Below are positions 54,298 to 64,000 of a stretch of 64,000 bases of DNA, piece after piece. The notes beneath the pieces are model-generated. The model was not told the DNA's origin. It saw only the letters and a list, made by a program, of their open reading frames with translations, and did no database searches. This DNA comes from Dipteronia dyeriana. Taxonomy: Eukaryota > Streptophyta > Magnoliopsida > Sapindales > Sapindaceae. Position 1 is the first letter of the stretch, and every line of letters starts with the position of its first letter. The DNA is taken from assembly GCA_032871835.1 (NCBI GenBank), contig CM065299.1, forward strand, positions 33,096,074 through 33,160,073, written 5' to 3'. A program made the position numbers and the translations under genes.

Positions 54298-55197
54298 CAT
54301 GTTTGTATTTTCAAACGGGTGAGAGAAAACTCAAGCGAAGAGGACGTTTCCCCGCTCTATCAACGCCGATACTCTGGTAGGAACGTTTCGATCAGTTCCG
54401 ACTTTTCTAATCAACCTGACAACCATCTTAACTTAGTCGATGAAGATTCTGATGGTGAATCCAGAGATGCTGCTGCTGGTAGGGGTTAGGTTACGATCAC
54501 CAATCCTCCTCTCGAGGGCCTTCCTCCATATGGTTTCAAGGTTATCCCAGATTCATCTACTGATCCAAAATCAATCGGCCACCTATGGTCCAAGTACGGT
54601 ATTCCTGACAGCGTCTCCCTCACCGTTTCCCATAGAAATTATGATGTCTTTAACCTGCCCAAGGCATGCTTCTAATCCATGTGGCAGCTTTTGAAAATGG
54701 GGTCAGGCTCCTTCTCTATCCTACCCTTCGATGGGCTCTCAGCGCCTTACAACTAGCTCCCCTCCAGCTGACTCCCTGCTTTTGGAGGCATCTAATGGAC
54801 TTTCTCGTACTGTGGAGGGAACAATGCGAGCTAAGAAGGGTCGACAGGGAGCCCAGAGCTGAGGAGCTGGCTTACCTTTTTCAAATTTGAAACCTACCTG
54901 GAGTTCCTTGAGGTCAGTTTTATGCCAAAGCAAGAAACAAGATCAACTTCATCATTCCTGGCGCTTTTAGGAAAGACCCAGCCAGGAAAGAGGAGTGGAT
55001 CCTGGCAGGGGATGGTTAGGGAATCTTGATATTTATCAGTGGGTGAAAGTATGAGACTCCCACGGCTTTCAACGATAAAATTTCCTGGGACCGAGACTCC
55101 TTGCCCACTGAATCTGAAATAGTTTTGAAAGCCACCCTTTCTAGGAACTATTTGAATCTGAAGTTCCCGATCTATGAATATCTGATGCTACTCCTCG

Positions 55198-55277
55198 TAA
55201 GTACTCTGAACCATCATGCTTTGTGTCATTGAATAGTTCGGTTTTTACGGTTCTACCTTCTCTCTCTTTTTAACAGT
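55198..55277 (+). other. Putative intron 1 of the Tat-3 antisense ORF
   Basis: GTAAGT donor, pyrimidine-rich CTCTCTCTTTTTAACAG acceptor, about 80 bp, T-rich. The donor is conserved in Tat-1 (22286-22281, minus). Confidence 0.6.
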
Positions 55278-55793
55278 TTTTATTATTGCTCCTGCTTCCC
55301 GCGAAGCCCAACTGGCTCGCACTCCTCCCTATTCTGCCAAAACAGATCGGGAAATCCCTCTGGATTCCTTAGAGAAAGGGGGCCAACTATTCCAGTTGGG
55401 GCTTCGTCTGCTCTTGCTCCATCCTCTTCCCAACACACGTCCAAGTTATCACTTCTCGCATCTCAGGCTACCAAGGTGCGGGGTAAATGGGCCTCTATTT
55501 CTTAAGCCGCTGATGCAGCAATGTCAGCTCCTGCTCTAACTATCCCTGCACCTACTTCTACTTCTGTTGCCCCAGTTTCAAGCTTGCTAGATGCTTCTTC
55601 CTCTTCATCTACATTCCTAGCCCCCTCTCCCCCCGAGCTTCAAATGACCCTGAGGCTGGTGTTAGAGGGGTTTCCCTGTTCGCCCGAGATCATAAGGCAA
55701 TTTGTTACTTCCTGCCTCAGGGGTATTCTTTTTATGATGGCTTCAATGGCCATTGATGATCTGATCACTAAGGGATCTACCCTCTTGGCCGAG

Positions 55794-55879
55794 GTAATCA
55801 TCACTTTTTATCTTCTCCTGTAATAGTTTGGTTCGTCATTTCCTAATTTGAACTCTTTTGCGGACCTTCAAATTTCAAG
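55794..55879 (+). other. Putative intron 2 of the Tat-3 antisense ORF
   Basis: GTAATC donor and TTTCAAG acceptor, 86 bp. Coding quality changes at both edges: Leu-Leu-Ala-Glu before, Val-Ala-Ser-Leu-His after. Tat-1 has a deletion here, so the intron cannot be compared. Confidence 0.5.
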
Positions 55880-56640
55880 TGGCTTCTCTCCATGATCGGG
55901 CAACCAAGGCTGAAGCTAAAGCTAAGTGGGCCATGGAGTTGTTGGTGGAGGCTTAAGAATTAGTACAAGAGATGGCCTCTAGCCAGAGGGAGATGGGGGC
56001 GGAGCTAGCTGAGCTTCTTGTGACAATGAGAGGTTGAAGTGATCTTTTGATCAAGAAAACCTTCGGTCTCAATGACGAGTCAGTCAGTGGGATTCTTGGA
56101 AGGAATAAACAAAGGCGCTGGATATTGAAAACCAAGGTCTGCAAGCTCAAGTAGCCAAGCTTCAAGCCGATGTGGATGCCTCCTTCTGTGACAGATACTT
56201 CTATACTTCCTACCAGGTCGTAGAAGCTCTTCCTCCTCCCTTCGACCTCTCTATCAAAGTTTGTTGGGATAAGGAAGAGATAATGGTCAAGGTTGCGTTG
56301 ATATCTCACCTCGAGGGTGATGGAACCGATCTTTCTAGCTGAACTGTTGTCGGTAAGCAAATAGCTATGCCAGACTTTTCTCCTCCTACTACAATTCTCC
56401 TAGCCTCAAGTCCTGGGGAGTCTTTGAAAGGGGTTCAACCCACGGAGCTAGAAGGAAGCCAGCTAGAAGAATCTTCTAGAGAAGAGCCAGAGGTCTGGAA
56501 GAGCGGGATGGAGTCAATCACTACCCCTCTTGATGCATCCATTCCTTCTGAGGTAATAACTGTGGTCATTAAGGTTCTGGAGGAGGATCCAATTGAACAG
56601 CATGCAGTTGAAGATCCTCCATAAGGTGGGATTGCTATGG

Positions 56641-57782
56641 TGGCCATCCAAGATCAACAACCGTTGAAAGGAGGGGCGGAGGGCATAGTCCAACGTGTAG
56701 GAGGAGCAGTTGAGGGCGATTAGAAAGATGCAGGAGCTTGATGTAACCCATTTTGACTTGCTTTGACTGCCCGAAAAAGGGAGTGGGCACCCTACGCTAT
56801 TAATGCCATGTTTAATTAGCTTCTTTTTTGTATAGCCCGGAACTAGGTGTTGGGCTCCTTGTTTGACAATTGTAGCCCAAGAGGGGGATAGGCTCTTTTA
56901 CCATTAATGAGCAATGACTTTAGGCTTGACCGACATCCTCTTGCTTCATTCCTGATCCTGACCTAGATGTGACCCCTGAGATAACTTGAATTATTCAAAT
57001 CTTGGTGGAGATAATGAGATATATAACTTTCTTTAAGTGTGAAAGTAGACAGCTAGCTCGAGCTCTCCACTCTCAGCAGAAGCTTGTAGCTTGATGACTC
57101 TACTGAATAGTCCCCTTATGTTATTATAGGCTAGCCTGTACCTGTCACAACAAGCAATCATATAAATCTGGAAGACTTATAACCAGTAATAATTTGAACA
57201 TTGGAGTTTAAGTAGTAGAGTTTTCCAATCTCAGACCCTTTTAGGGGGGTTAAAGTCTAATCGAGGCAGCATGAGGGCTATCTAGTTATTTCCTAGTCTT
57301 GTGGTCTGAATGACAACTACACTCTTACACTCAGACCCTTCTAAGGGGTGGAAGCCCGACCAAGGCATCAGGAAGGCTATCTAGCTATTTCTTGGTCTCG
57401 AGATCTTGATGGCAACTATGCTCTTACACTCAGGTCTTTCTTGGTGGTGGTAGCCTGACCAAAGCATCAGGAGGGCTATCTAGCTATTTGCTGGTCTCAT
57501 GATCTGGATGGTAACTATGCTCTTATACTCAGACCCTTCTTAGCAGGGGGTGGTACCCAGTAGAGGCATCAAGGATAGCGAGGGGGCTTCCCTAGCTAAT
57601 CCTTCGTCTTGAGATGACTATATCAGACTTACCCGTGTAGACCCTTGTTGGATATGGAGAAATTATTGTAGAATACAATCGAAGATGGAGAAAGCAGACT
57701 TTATTGATAAAAAATGGAGTACATTGTTGTTGGAAATTTTATTGAACCTTAAATAGAGGTAGTATGTTCACGAGTCCCCTAT
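56641..57782 (-). other. Tat-3 3' untranslated region
   Basis: Non-coding. It contains the tandem array at 57230-57630. 56780-56900 has purine/pyrimidine-rich segments matching 20880-21010 of Tat-1 in reverse. No supported ORF. Confidence 0.75.
57230..57630. repeat. Tandem array, unit about 99 bp, about 4 copies (Tat-3)
   Basis: The word CAGACCCTT or a variant recurs near 57232, 57332, 57431 and 57530. It is the inverted equivalent of the array at 20085-20620 (GGCTATCTAGCTAT and GTGTAAGAG in reverse). Confidence 0.87.
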
Positions 57783-58920
57783 CTAAGGGTAATACTTCCT
57801 CATGTGATCTACATTCCAGGTCTGATCGATAAGTCGGCCATCCATGTCCTCGAGCTTGTAAGCCCCATTGCGGACCATTGCCTTTACCAAATAAGGTCCT
57901 TCCAAGTTGGGCCCCAGAACCCCGTCTGGCCTCTTCCTGGTATTTAAGGTTACTTTTCTAAGAACTAGGTCCCCTTCCTTGAAGTTTCGAGCTTTAACTC
58001 TCCTGTTAAAGTACCTAGTGATCTTGCTATAGTAAATTGCTATTTTCTCAGCTACCAGAACTTGTTTCTCTTCCAAGAGGTCTAGGCTAGCTCGGAGCTT
58101 ATCCTTATTGCTTCCATGTTCAAAATGTTGAACTCTGAAAGAGGTTAATTTGTGCTCGATGAGAAGAATTACTTCAACCTCAAAGGTTAAAGAATAGGGC
58201 GTTTCTCTGGTGGTTGTTCTCCTTGTAGTACGGTAAGCCAAAAGCACCTCGAGAATCCCCTCGCCCCATCTACCCTTTATCTGGTGTAACTTCTTTTTCA
58301 ACAGCTTCTTGATAGTCTTATTGGTGGATTCCTCCAGCTCATTAGTCTGAGGGTGGGCTACTGAGGCGAATCTAAGGTCTATTTCCAAGCCTTTGGAAAA
58401 GTCCTTGAATCGACCGTTATCAAACTGCTTCCCGAGGTCAGCTATAATGATAAGAGGGGTCCCAAATCTGCAAGCTACATTGTTTTTGATGTACTTTCTT
58501 GTATTCTCTTTCGATATCTAGGAGAGTGGTCTGGCTTCAACCCATCCTGTGAAATAGTTGATCGCCAAAATAACATGCTTGGCTTGTCTAGGGGCGGTTG
58601 AAAGTAGTTCGATCAGGTTGACTCCTCACGTAGCAAAGGGGTAAGGTGAGTTGAGAGATGATAGACACTCCGGTAGGAGGTGACTCAAGTTGGAGGTCTT
58701 CTCACAGGATTGAACAAAGTTCTATGTATCATGATGGATAGTTGGCTAGTAATACCTCATGCGAATTACCCGTTATGCTAGTGCTTCACCACTAACGTGG
58801 TTTCCGTATTCCCTAGAATGAACCGCTCTTAATGCACATTTGGCATCATCAGGATGCAAACATCACAGCAGCGGAAGAGGCATACCCCTCCTGTAGAGGT
58901 ATCCATCTACCAGACAATAT
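57783..58920 (-). pseudogene. Tat-3 integrase
   Basis: The C-terminal 201 codons (57783-58388) are open. They hold the Ser-Val-Ala-His-Pro-Gln-Thr-Asn...Glu-Ser-Thr-Asn-Lys core end with catalytic Glu, then Leu-Asp-Leu-Leu-Glu-Glu, Tyr-Phe-Asn-Arg-Arg, Gly-Asp-Leu-Val-Leu-Arg-Lys and Trp-Asn-Val-Asp-His-Met-Arg-Lys. Upstream frames are broken. The second core Asp (Ile-Ala-Asp-Leu-Gly-Lys-Gln-Phe) is kept; the first is Asn in Gly-Val-Asn-Leu-Ile (about 58625). The zinc module is at about 58830-58700 with stops. It ends naturally at 57783. Confidence 0.87.
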
Positions 58921-59015
58921 CAAACTGAGAGCCTTTTAATTATTCTGGCTGGGTCGGGCTCCTCGGGAATCCTTCCTTCTTTAAGATAAACCATAATTGG
59001 GTCCATCCAGCATGG

Positions 59016-59500
59016 TTATCGATCCAGGGTATAAGACTCATTGCCTGCTACTGTGCTTGGTAGGGAGATCACTTGGAGAGAGACACCATGTGGTAAGGCC
59101 TTACCACCATTCGCAACTATCTTGGTTAGGGCGTTTGCTCGACGATTCAGTTGTTGAGGCACCTGGTCGATCTTAAATCCCTTGAATTTATTCTTAAGCA
59201 GCTGAACTAGCTTCAAGTAGGCAATTATGTTATCCCCTTTGGCCTGATAATCACTAGAAACTTGATTGACTATGAGTAATGAGTCACTTTTGACCTGTAG
59301 GTAGTCGACTCCGAGCTCAGCGGCCGCCTTCATCCAGGCTAGGAAGGCTTTATACTCTTCCTCACTGTTAGTGGCTTTAAATTCGAATCTGAAGTAGTGG
59401 CAACAATTAGTCCCCTCTGGGTCTATCAGGACTATGCTCGCTCCTCCCTCGGCTTGCCCAAATGCTCTATCAGTGTAGAGGATCCATGACTTGCAGCTTA
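59016..59500 (-). pseudogene. Tat-3 second RNase H domain
   Basis: The 105-codon frame 59016-59333 plus an upstream part in the same sense. Motifs: Tyr-Thr-Asp (kept, about 59478), Glu-Glu-Glu-Tyr-Lys-Ala-Phe (about 59360), Lys-Ser-Asp-Ser-Leu-Leu (59295-59270) and Arg-Ala-Asn-Ala-Leu (last Asp replaced by Asn, near 59140). This RVT_3-type domain between RNase H and integrase marks the Tat lineage. A 60-bp stretch rich in Gly and Ser precedes integrase. Confidence 0.82.
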
Positions 59501-60060
59501 TCGGTCAGCTGTCAGGCTTTAGAATCCTCTCAGGAGCTATATTTGTCATTGCAGAGGTCGTTTGGCCTGGGGGCACTGAGAGCTATGTCACAAAGTCTAC
59601 CAAAGCCTAGGATTTAATTACAGTCCTGGGTTTATACCTTAAATCGAATAGGGTGAGTTCTAGGGCCTACAAAACCAGTCTTCTGGACAGATTCGACCTT
59701 TGTAGGTGAGTGAGTTTGAAAGTAAGGACAGAGCTTCCTTGCCGAGGTCACCATGGCATATGCGAGATTCTCTAGAAGGGTATAATTCTTTTTCGAATTG
59801 GTTAGGGAATGACTCACGTAGTAGATAAGTAGTTGGACCCTACCTCCACATTCTTTTACCAAGGCCCCACTCACCGCAGTTTTCGAAATAGCCAAGTATA
59901 TTTACAGATCCTCTCCTGGACTTGGGATGACCAATAACGGAGGGCTTGACAGATACTTCTTCAAATCTTGAAAAGCTTGCTCGCTCTCCTGTTCCCATTT
60001 CATGTTCCTTCATTGTTTGAAAGCTTTAAAGAAAGGGAAATATTTATCGGTGGACTAAGA
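59501..60060 (-). pseudogene. Tat-3 RNase H, first (Ty3-type) domain
   Basis: The frame 59632-59895 has Ile-Tyr-Tyr-Val-Ser-His-Ser-Leu and Lys-Asn-Tyr-Thr-Leu-Leu-Glu-Asn-Leu-Ala-Tyr-Ala, the Ty3 RNase H core, followed by Leu-Cys-Pro-Tyr-Phe-Gln. The part before it (about 60040-59900) reads Phe-Gln-Asp-Leu-Lys-Lys-Tyr-Leu-Ser-Ser-Pro-Pro-Leu-Leu. It is the homologue of 16561-16990 in Tat-1. Confidence 0.82.
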
Positions 60061-61063
60061 AATGAACCTATTGAGCGCTGTTATCTGCCCAGTCAAGACT
60101 TGAACTTGTTTGAGTGACGTAGGGGATTCTAGATCCAGAATAGCCTTGATCTTTTCTAGAGTAACCTCTATTCCTCTCTCATGGACCATGAAGCCCAGAA
60201 AATTTCCTACAGTTACCCCGAAGGCATATTTGGAGAGGTTTAATCTCATATGATTTTCCCTTAGGCTATACTACGAAGGTCGTCCTGATGACCTTCTATG
60301 GTAGGTGACTTGGTAATCATGTCATCGATGTACACTTCCATTGATCTTCCAATCTCGGGCTTGAATAGCCGATTGACCAACCGTTGATATGTAGCTCCTG
60401 TATTCTTAAGTTCAAACGACATCACCTTATAGCAGTACAGACCCTGTCCGTCGATGAAGCTTGTTTTGTCTTGGTCGGTGGGGTGCATCATGATCTGGCT
60501 GTAACTCGAGAATACATCCATGAAGCTTAGGGATTTCAAACATGCCCAGTTGAGGTCGGTGTAATCGACTCAAACATGCCCATTCGGCTTCATGACCTTA
60601 ACCACATTTGCCATCCATTTGGAGTAACACACCTCTCTAATAAAGCCTGCAGTGACAAACTTGTCCATTTATTCTTGAACCACATCATTTCTTTCGGCGT
60701 TAAAGTGACACGTTTTTTGTTTGACGGCTTGAAGGTCAAATCTACTACCAAACGGTAAGCTGCTAATGATATCGGAATCCCAGGCTTCTCGTCGTGACTC
60801 CAAACGAAGATGTCATTGAATTCTTTGACGAGCCTGATCAGACCCTTCTTCACTTCCGGTTTGAGGGTGGCTTCAACCGTGATGACCTTTGAGGGGACAT
60901 CCATCAGGATTGGTATCTCTTCCAGCTCATTCACTGGATGCCCGCTGGCCCTTTCCCTGCTCCGCTCCTCTTCATCTGGGATATCGGGATCATCTTCTAG
61001 GTGATTTCCTGGCTCTACATACCCCAAGGTCATCCTAGGGATTACCCCATCCTGTATTGTCAT
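60055..61063 (-). pseudogene. Tat-3 reverse transcriptase
   Basis: Three frames: 60590-61063 (linker and fingers, with Asn-Asp-Ile-Phe-Val-Trp-Ser-His-Asp-Glu-Lys-Pro-Gly), 60261-60539 (palm, Ser-Phe-Met-Asp-Val-Phe-Ser with catalytic Asp, and Tyr-Ile-Asp-Asp-Met at 60332-60318) and 60055-60249 (thumb and connection, Phe-Leu-Gly-Phe and Leu-Thr-Gly-Gln-Ile). All catalytic Asp codons are kept; frameshifts near 60545-60590 and 60250 break it. Unlike Tat-1 it is not split by an insertion. Confidence 0.9.
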
Positions 61064-61500
61064 AACCTATGCAAACTGTTTCGCTAAAGATGTCGGATTG
61101 GCAGACACTACATAGCACTTCGTGGCTGCCGACTGGTCACCATGTATTTCCCCTAACTTGTCACCTACTGGAAACTTTAAGACGTTATGGTAAATGGATA
61201 AGACCCCCTTCAAAGATGACAAGAAAGGTCTTCATAATATCGCATTGTAGGCCGATAGGATATCCACCAACATGAAGTCTGTCATGATATATTACTAGAT
61301 GGGAGCTATTCCAGCCATTACTAAGAGGATCTTTGATCCCACGGGTATGATAGAGTCCCCTATGAATCCATACAACGGGATAGTGCAACTATTGTAACAC
61401 CATTATTTTTAATTCAGTTTTTCCAAGGTATCTTTGAAGAGGATGTCGACGCTACTCCCTATGTCAACAAGCACAAGATGGACCATGTAGTTGGCAATAT
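61064..61500 (-). pseudogene. Tat-3 protease and connector
   Basis: The active site near 61476-61455 reads Leu-Val-Asp-Ile-Gly-Ser-Ser-Val-Asp-Ile-Leu, so the catalytic Asp is kept and Thr is Ile. Downstream frames (61185-61388 and neighbours) contain the connector with Val-Asp-Ile and Leu-Gln-Cys-Asp-Ile in place of the usual Thr-Tyr-Asn-Ala-Ile-Leu-Gly. Stops at several places. The plus-strand frames at 61069-61275 and 61478-61807 are shadows. Confidence 0.75.
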
Positions 61501-63534
61501 GTACTGTGACCACCATGGGATCGTCATGAGGTTGCACGGTGTTGTAAACATCCGCCTCGATAAAAATAATCGGTGCAAATTGAGAAAGATCAGTCGGGCT
61601 CTAGTTAACCTTGAAGATACCTCGCCCTTCATCTACACGAAGGACCATCCTCATATGGTTTTTTCTAGAATTATTAGAAGTGTCAGCCAATGTGGGTCCT
61701 CCGCTGATGGTATGTATCACCTGGATTTGTTGCACCAGATCCGCCTGCTCTCATTTTCTCCCATTGGTGTGCTCACAGATCACCACTTGCACTTCCCTTC
61801 AGTCTGAATATTATCCTTAACCTGTTGTAAGAATTATATCAAGCATCCTCTCCTTATTGAAGCCTCAATCTGGTTGCGGAAGTTATAGCACTCTGAGGTG
61901 TTGTGACCCATATTTTCATGAAAGTCATAGTACGTGTACCAGTTACTCCTATCGACGGGGGCTTTCATGGGTGTGGGCTTTTGTAATAGCCCCTTATCCC
62001 GGATAGCGAGGTAAATCGTTTCACGTTATCCATTTAAGGGGGTGCAATGATCGTATCCTCTCTCATCTCGTGTCATAGGGGCTACTGTCCTAGGAGAAGG
62101 AGAAGCCCACGGAGGGGGTCACCTTACTGGGTACCTTTCTTGCTTAGGTTGGGAAACGGGAAAATGAAAGGTTGACCTGTAGGGAGGTTTGTTCTGATTT
62201 TTCTGAACTGCTTTAGGTCTGAGAGCTTTCTTCTTCTGTCATTTTGTTGTTCTCATATCATCATGCTCCATCTTAACCTTGAGCTGCTAGTCGACCATAA
62301 CTTGCTCTAGAGCCCGATCATGGGTCTCTTGGTAGATCTCCGGGGGTCATTTGGCAAAGGATCGAAAAAGCTTACCAGTACACAGGTTCCAACTGAAATT
62401 GGCAAGGGTCTCTTTCTTAGTAAAGACCTCTATCTGGATGACTTCCTTGTGGAACTGCCCCAAGTAAGATCGGAGGGTTTCCCCCTATCCTGGATCACAT
62501 ACTGTAACAGATGGGATTCTTCATACGGGGTTTGGTTTCTTGGAATTGTTAGTAGAAATCATTTGACAGCTTTGTGATTGAGTCTATGCTGCCAGTGGGT
62601 AGCTTTCTAAATCAGGTATTGGCACAATCTTTTAGCGTAGGAGGGAACATCCGGCACATAGCAGCCTTGGTTATGTTCTGGACTTTCATCTGTTGGACGA
62701 AGCTCTCCAAGTGGCTCAAAGGATCCTCTGTACCAGACAACTTGTCTGATGGCATTTTAAACTTCAGTGGGAGCTCCACCTCTCAGATTTTTCTGGTAAA
62801 GTGGGCGTTCATCTAGCTCAGGGGGTCCTTTTTCATACCCTTACCCTTCCCTCTTTTCAACTGATGGATCTCCTTCTGCCTCTTGGCCAACTAGTTTCTC
62901 AGACGTTTATTTACGTGCTTCCTAGAATCAACCTCGGAAATCTCATTGTCAGATCCTCCGGATGAGCTGGTTACTTCCATTTCATCATCCTCGAGGGCAG
63001 GGTCTACTTACGCGGTTACCTTATATTTCAGCTCGGGGATCCCTTCTGGAAGTCACCGGTCAATGAGGGCTGTGAGCTACCCTTGGTGGAACGTCGACTG
63101 CCGACTTAACCTGCCTAGGTCGATAGTTGGTCGGCCTGTTAGGGACTGGGGGCATGGGCCTTAGCCTTTCCCTGATGGAAGTTGTAGGCCTTGTCCTATG
63201 GTAGGCAGAGATCAGTAAGGGGTCCCAGCCGATCGAAAGTAGGCTACCTAGCAACGGATCGGCTAGTTTTTCCTCGGATTCCTAGATTTTCCAGTTGAGG
63301 ATCAATTCCTTCTTTAGCAAAACGGAGGTTGACATTTTCCATAATGGCTGCTGCATGCTGATTGATCACAGCTGGGTTTATCACGAGAGGAGTTGGAGTT
63401 CAGTCCACGCTTGGTAGATGCAAGGCTGGCTTGCGATGCTTGGATTTCTTTCCCTTTTTTTTCTCTTTCTATGTTGAGAGAGCAGACGGATGTCCCGATG
63501 TTTCTGGTTGTCCCTGAGAGGAGCAAAGCCTCAT
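61501..63534 (-). pseudogene. Tat-3 Gag
   Basis: Starts at the ATG at 63534 (Met-Arg-Leu-Cys-Ser-Ser-Gln-Gly), matching the start of Tat-2. The N-part is Ser/Lys/Pro-rich (63534-63060, frames 63314-63553 and 63060-63254 among others). The capsid core is at about 62800-62400 and the knuckle, with Thr-Met-Thr-Phe-Met-Lys-Ile-Trp-Val-Thr-Thr in a shifted frame, at about 61935-61880. Many stops. It would be the capsid and RNA-binding precursor. Confidence 0.75.
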
Positions 63535-63584
63535 GATTACTGATAAACAACAAATTTGTAAGTGTAAAAATTATGGTTTGGGTG

Positions 63585-63602
63585 TTCCCACAGAAGGCAA
63601 CA
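63585..63602 (-). other. Tat-3 primer-like site
   Basis: On the minus strand TGTTGCCTTCTGTGGGAA, five bases after the LTR end. It resembles the TGGCGCCGTCTGTGGGAA-type site with substitutions. Confidence 0.6.
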
Positions 63603-63607
63603 GAAAG

Positions 63608-64000
63608 TGTTAACGGAAAATTTACTCATGGTGAGCAGTTCCAGTTAACACCCTTGAGAACACTACCACTTTGGTGGTTCCCGGGGTTAGTACCTTAGGT
63701 ACCTAACCTGATTGAATAATGATGGATGTGTAAATGTAAGTGCAATGAAGATGAGAATGTAATGGCTTTGTTATCAATTGTGAGTATCGTACCAAAAAAC
63801 CCTTAAACATTCTTAATCTTTCTGGTATACGGTAGGGTGGCAACCTCGTGACTGTCGAATAGTAGATAATAATAAAGGGTCGTGTTCTGATCACATATTT
63901 CAAGCTAAAATACCAAACTCTCTTCCTTTTTTTTCCTTCTCATGCTTGGACCCATTTATACATTGTCCAAGTAGGTTCTTGTAAATCGCCTGTTCCCTCC
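63608..64000 (-). repeat. Tat-3 5' LTR (partial, runs off the window)
   Basis: On the plus strand it starts TGTTAACGGAAAATT, the reverse of the Tat LTR end, with GTTAACACCCTTGAG and GGGGTTAGTACC as in the 44389 fragment. About 390 of the expected ~1,150-1,185 bp are inside the window. The reverse of the TATA word (TATACATTG near 63958) is seen close to the expected spot. Confidence 0.85.

Larger units (their letters stand above)
54310..56640 (+). pseudogene. Tat-3 antisense extra ORF (Transposase_28-like, with two introns)
   Basis: Opposite to the Tat-3 gag-pol. The first exon begins near 54310 in broken frames (Arg-Arg-Tyr-Ser-Gly-Arg-Asn). The core at 54590-54890 has Phe-Glu-Asn-Gly-Val-Arg-Leu-Leu-Leu-Tyr-Pro...Leu-Gln-Leu-Ala-Pro-Leu-Gln-Leu and Arg-Glu-Gln-Cys-Glu-Leu. 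Introns: a GTAAGT donor at about 55198 with acceptor AACAG at about 55277, and GAG|GTAATC at 55794 with acceptor TTTCAAG ending at 55879. Then come an Ala/Glu/Lys-rich coiled coil (55880-56030), a Cys/Tyr-rich part (56190-56360) and an acidic tail ending with a stop at 56622. Stops break exon 1 and the coiled coil. Function unknown. Confidence 0.78.
44389..64000 (-). mobile_element. Tat-3: Tat-type gypsy element (minus; 5' end beyond the window)
   Basis: Order on the minus strand: 5' LTR (from beyond 64000 to 63608), primer-like site, gag, protease, RT, two RNase H domains, integrase (end 57783), tandem repeats (57630-57230), antisense ORF on the plus strand (54310-56640), and a remnant of the 3' LTR (44475-44389). 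Most of the 3' LTR is missing and element D lies in the gap. It interrupts the Tat-2 gag at 44388. The predicted target duplication (GCAGA, 44384-44388) should recur beyond the window. Confidence 0.87.

Noticed and set aside
61478..61807. Plus-strand ORF of 109 codons
   Set aside because: It is the reverse shadow of the Tat-3 gag/protease region, whose motifs are on the minus strand. The same holds for 60810-61004 and 62320-62816.

Overview
This 64 kb window looks like intergenic, repeat-filled DNA from a flowering plant nucleus. The evidence is stacked LTR retrotransposons of plant type: Ty3/gypsy elements of the Tat type with two RNase H regions and an antisense extra ORF, Ty1/copia elements primed by initiator-Met tRNA, and a Sirevirus-like copia. 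There is also a Mutator-like DNA element and a LINE fragment, all in AT-rich DNA. I found no host gene, tRNA, rRNA or CRISPR array. Every coding stretch belongs to a transposable element and almost all are broken. No species is assigned. Element names below are mine.

Left block (1-24846). Tat-1 (+) begins before the window and ends with its 3' LTR (23696-24846). Its reverse transcriptase is split by Copia-1 (1588-15977, minus strand; TSD TTCTC). Copia-1 carries a 1,969-bp Mutator-like element (13912-15880; 9-bp TSD) in its 5' LTR, and a foreign copia LTR (7740-10191) bracketed by a ~306-bp direct duplication. The Tat-1 integrase is split by a solo Tat LTR (18391-19575). Downstream of pol lie ~98-bp tandem repeats and an antisense ORF with a promoter-like upstream region.

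Middle block (24847-31666). A minus-strand LTR remnant of family D is split by element C (24863-30780, TSD TATTC), a Sirevirus-like element with gag but no pol.

Right block (31667-64000). Tat-2 (+) begins with a complete 5' LTR (31667-32851). Its gag is split by Copia-2 (33790-43317, minus) and then cut at 44388 by Tat-3 (minus), which runs off the right edge. Tat-3 contains a 5'-truncated copy of element D (44476 to about 54297, +), which has a gag-like ORF, no pol, and an envelope-like/'putative plant transposon' ORF. D is itself split by element E (47442-52911, +; TSD AGAGT/AGTGT), a Tat-type derivative with gag and an antisense ORF but no pol. The nesting is Tat-2 > Tat-3 > D > E.

The points most worth a second look are these: three elements with a related antisense ORF, two of which share an intron position; three pol-less derivatives (C, D, E); the LTR captured between duplicated flanks; and hairpin and short-motif arrays in the copia leaders. 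Protein family calls rest on motif recognition by eye, with no database search. LTR divergence was not computed.
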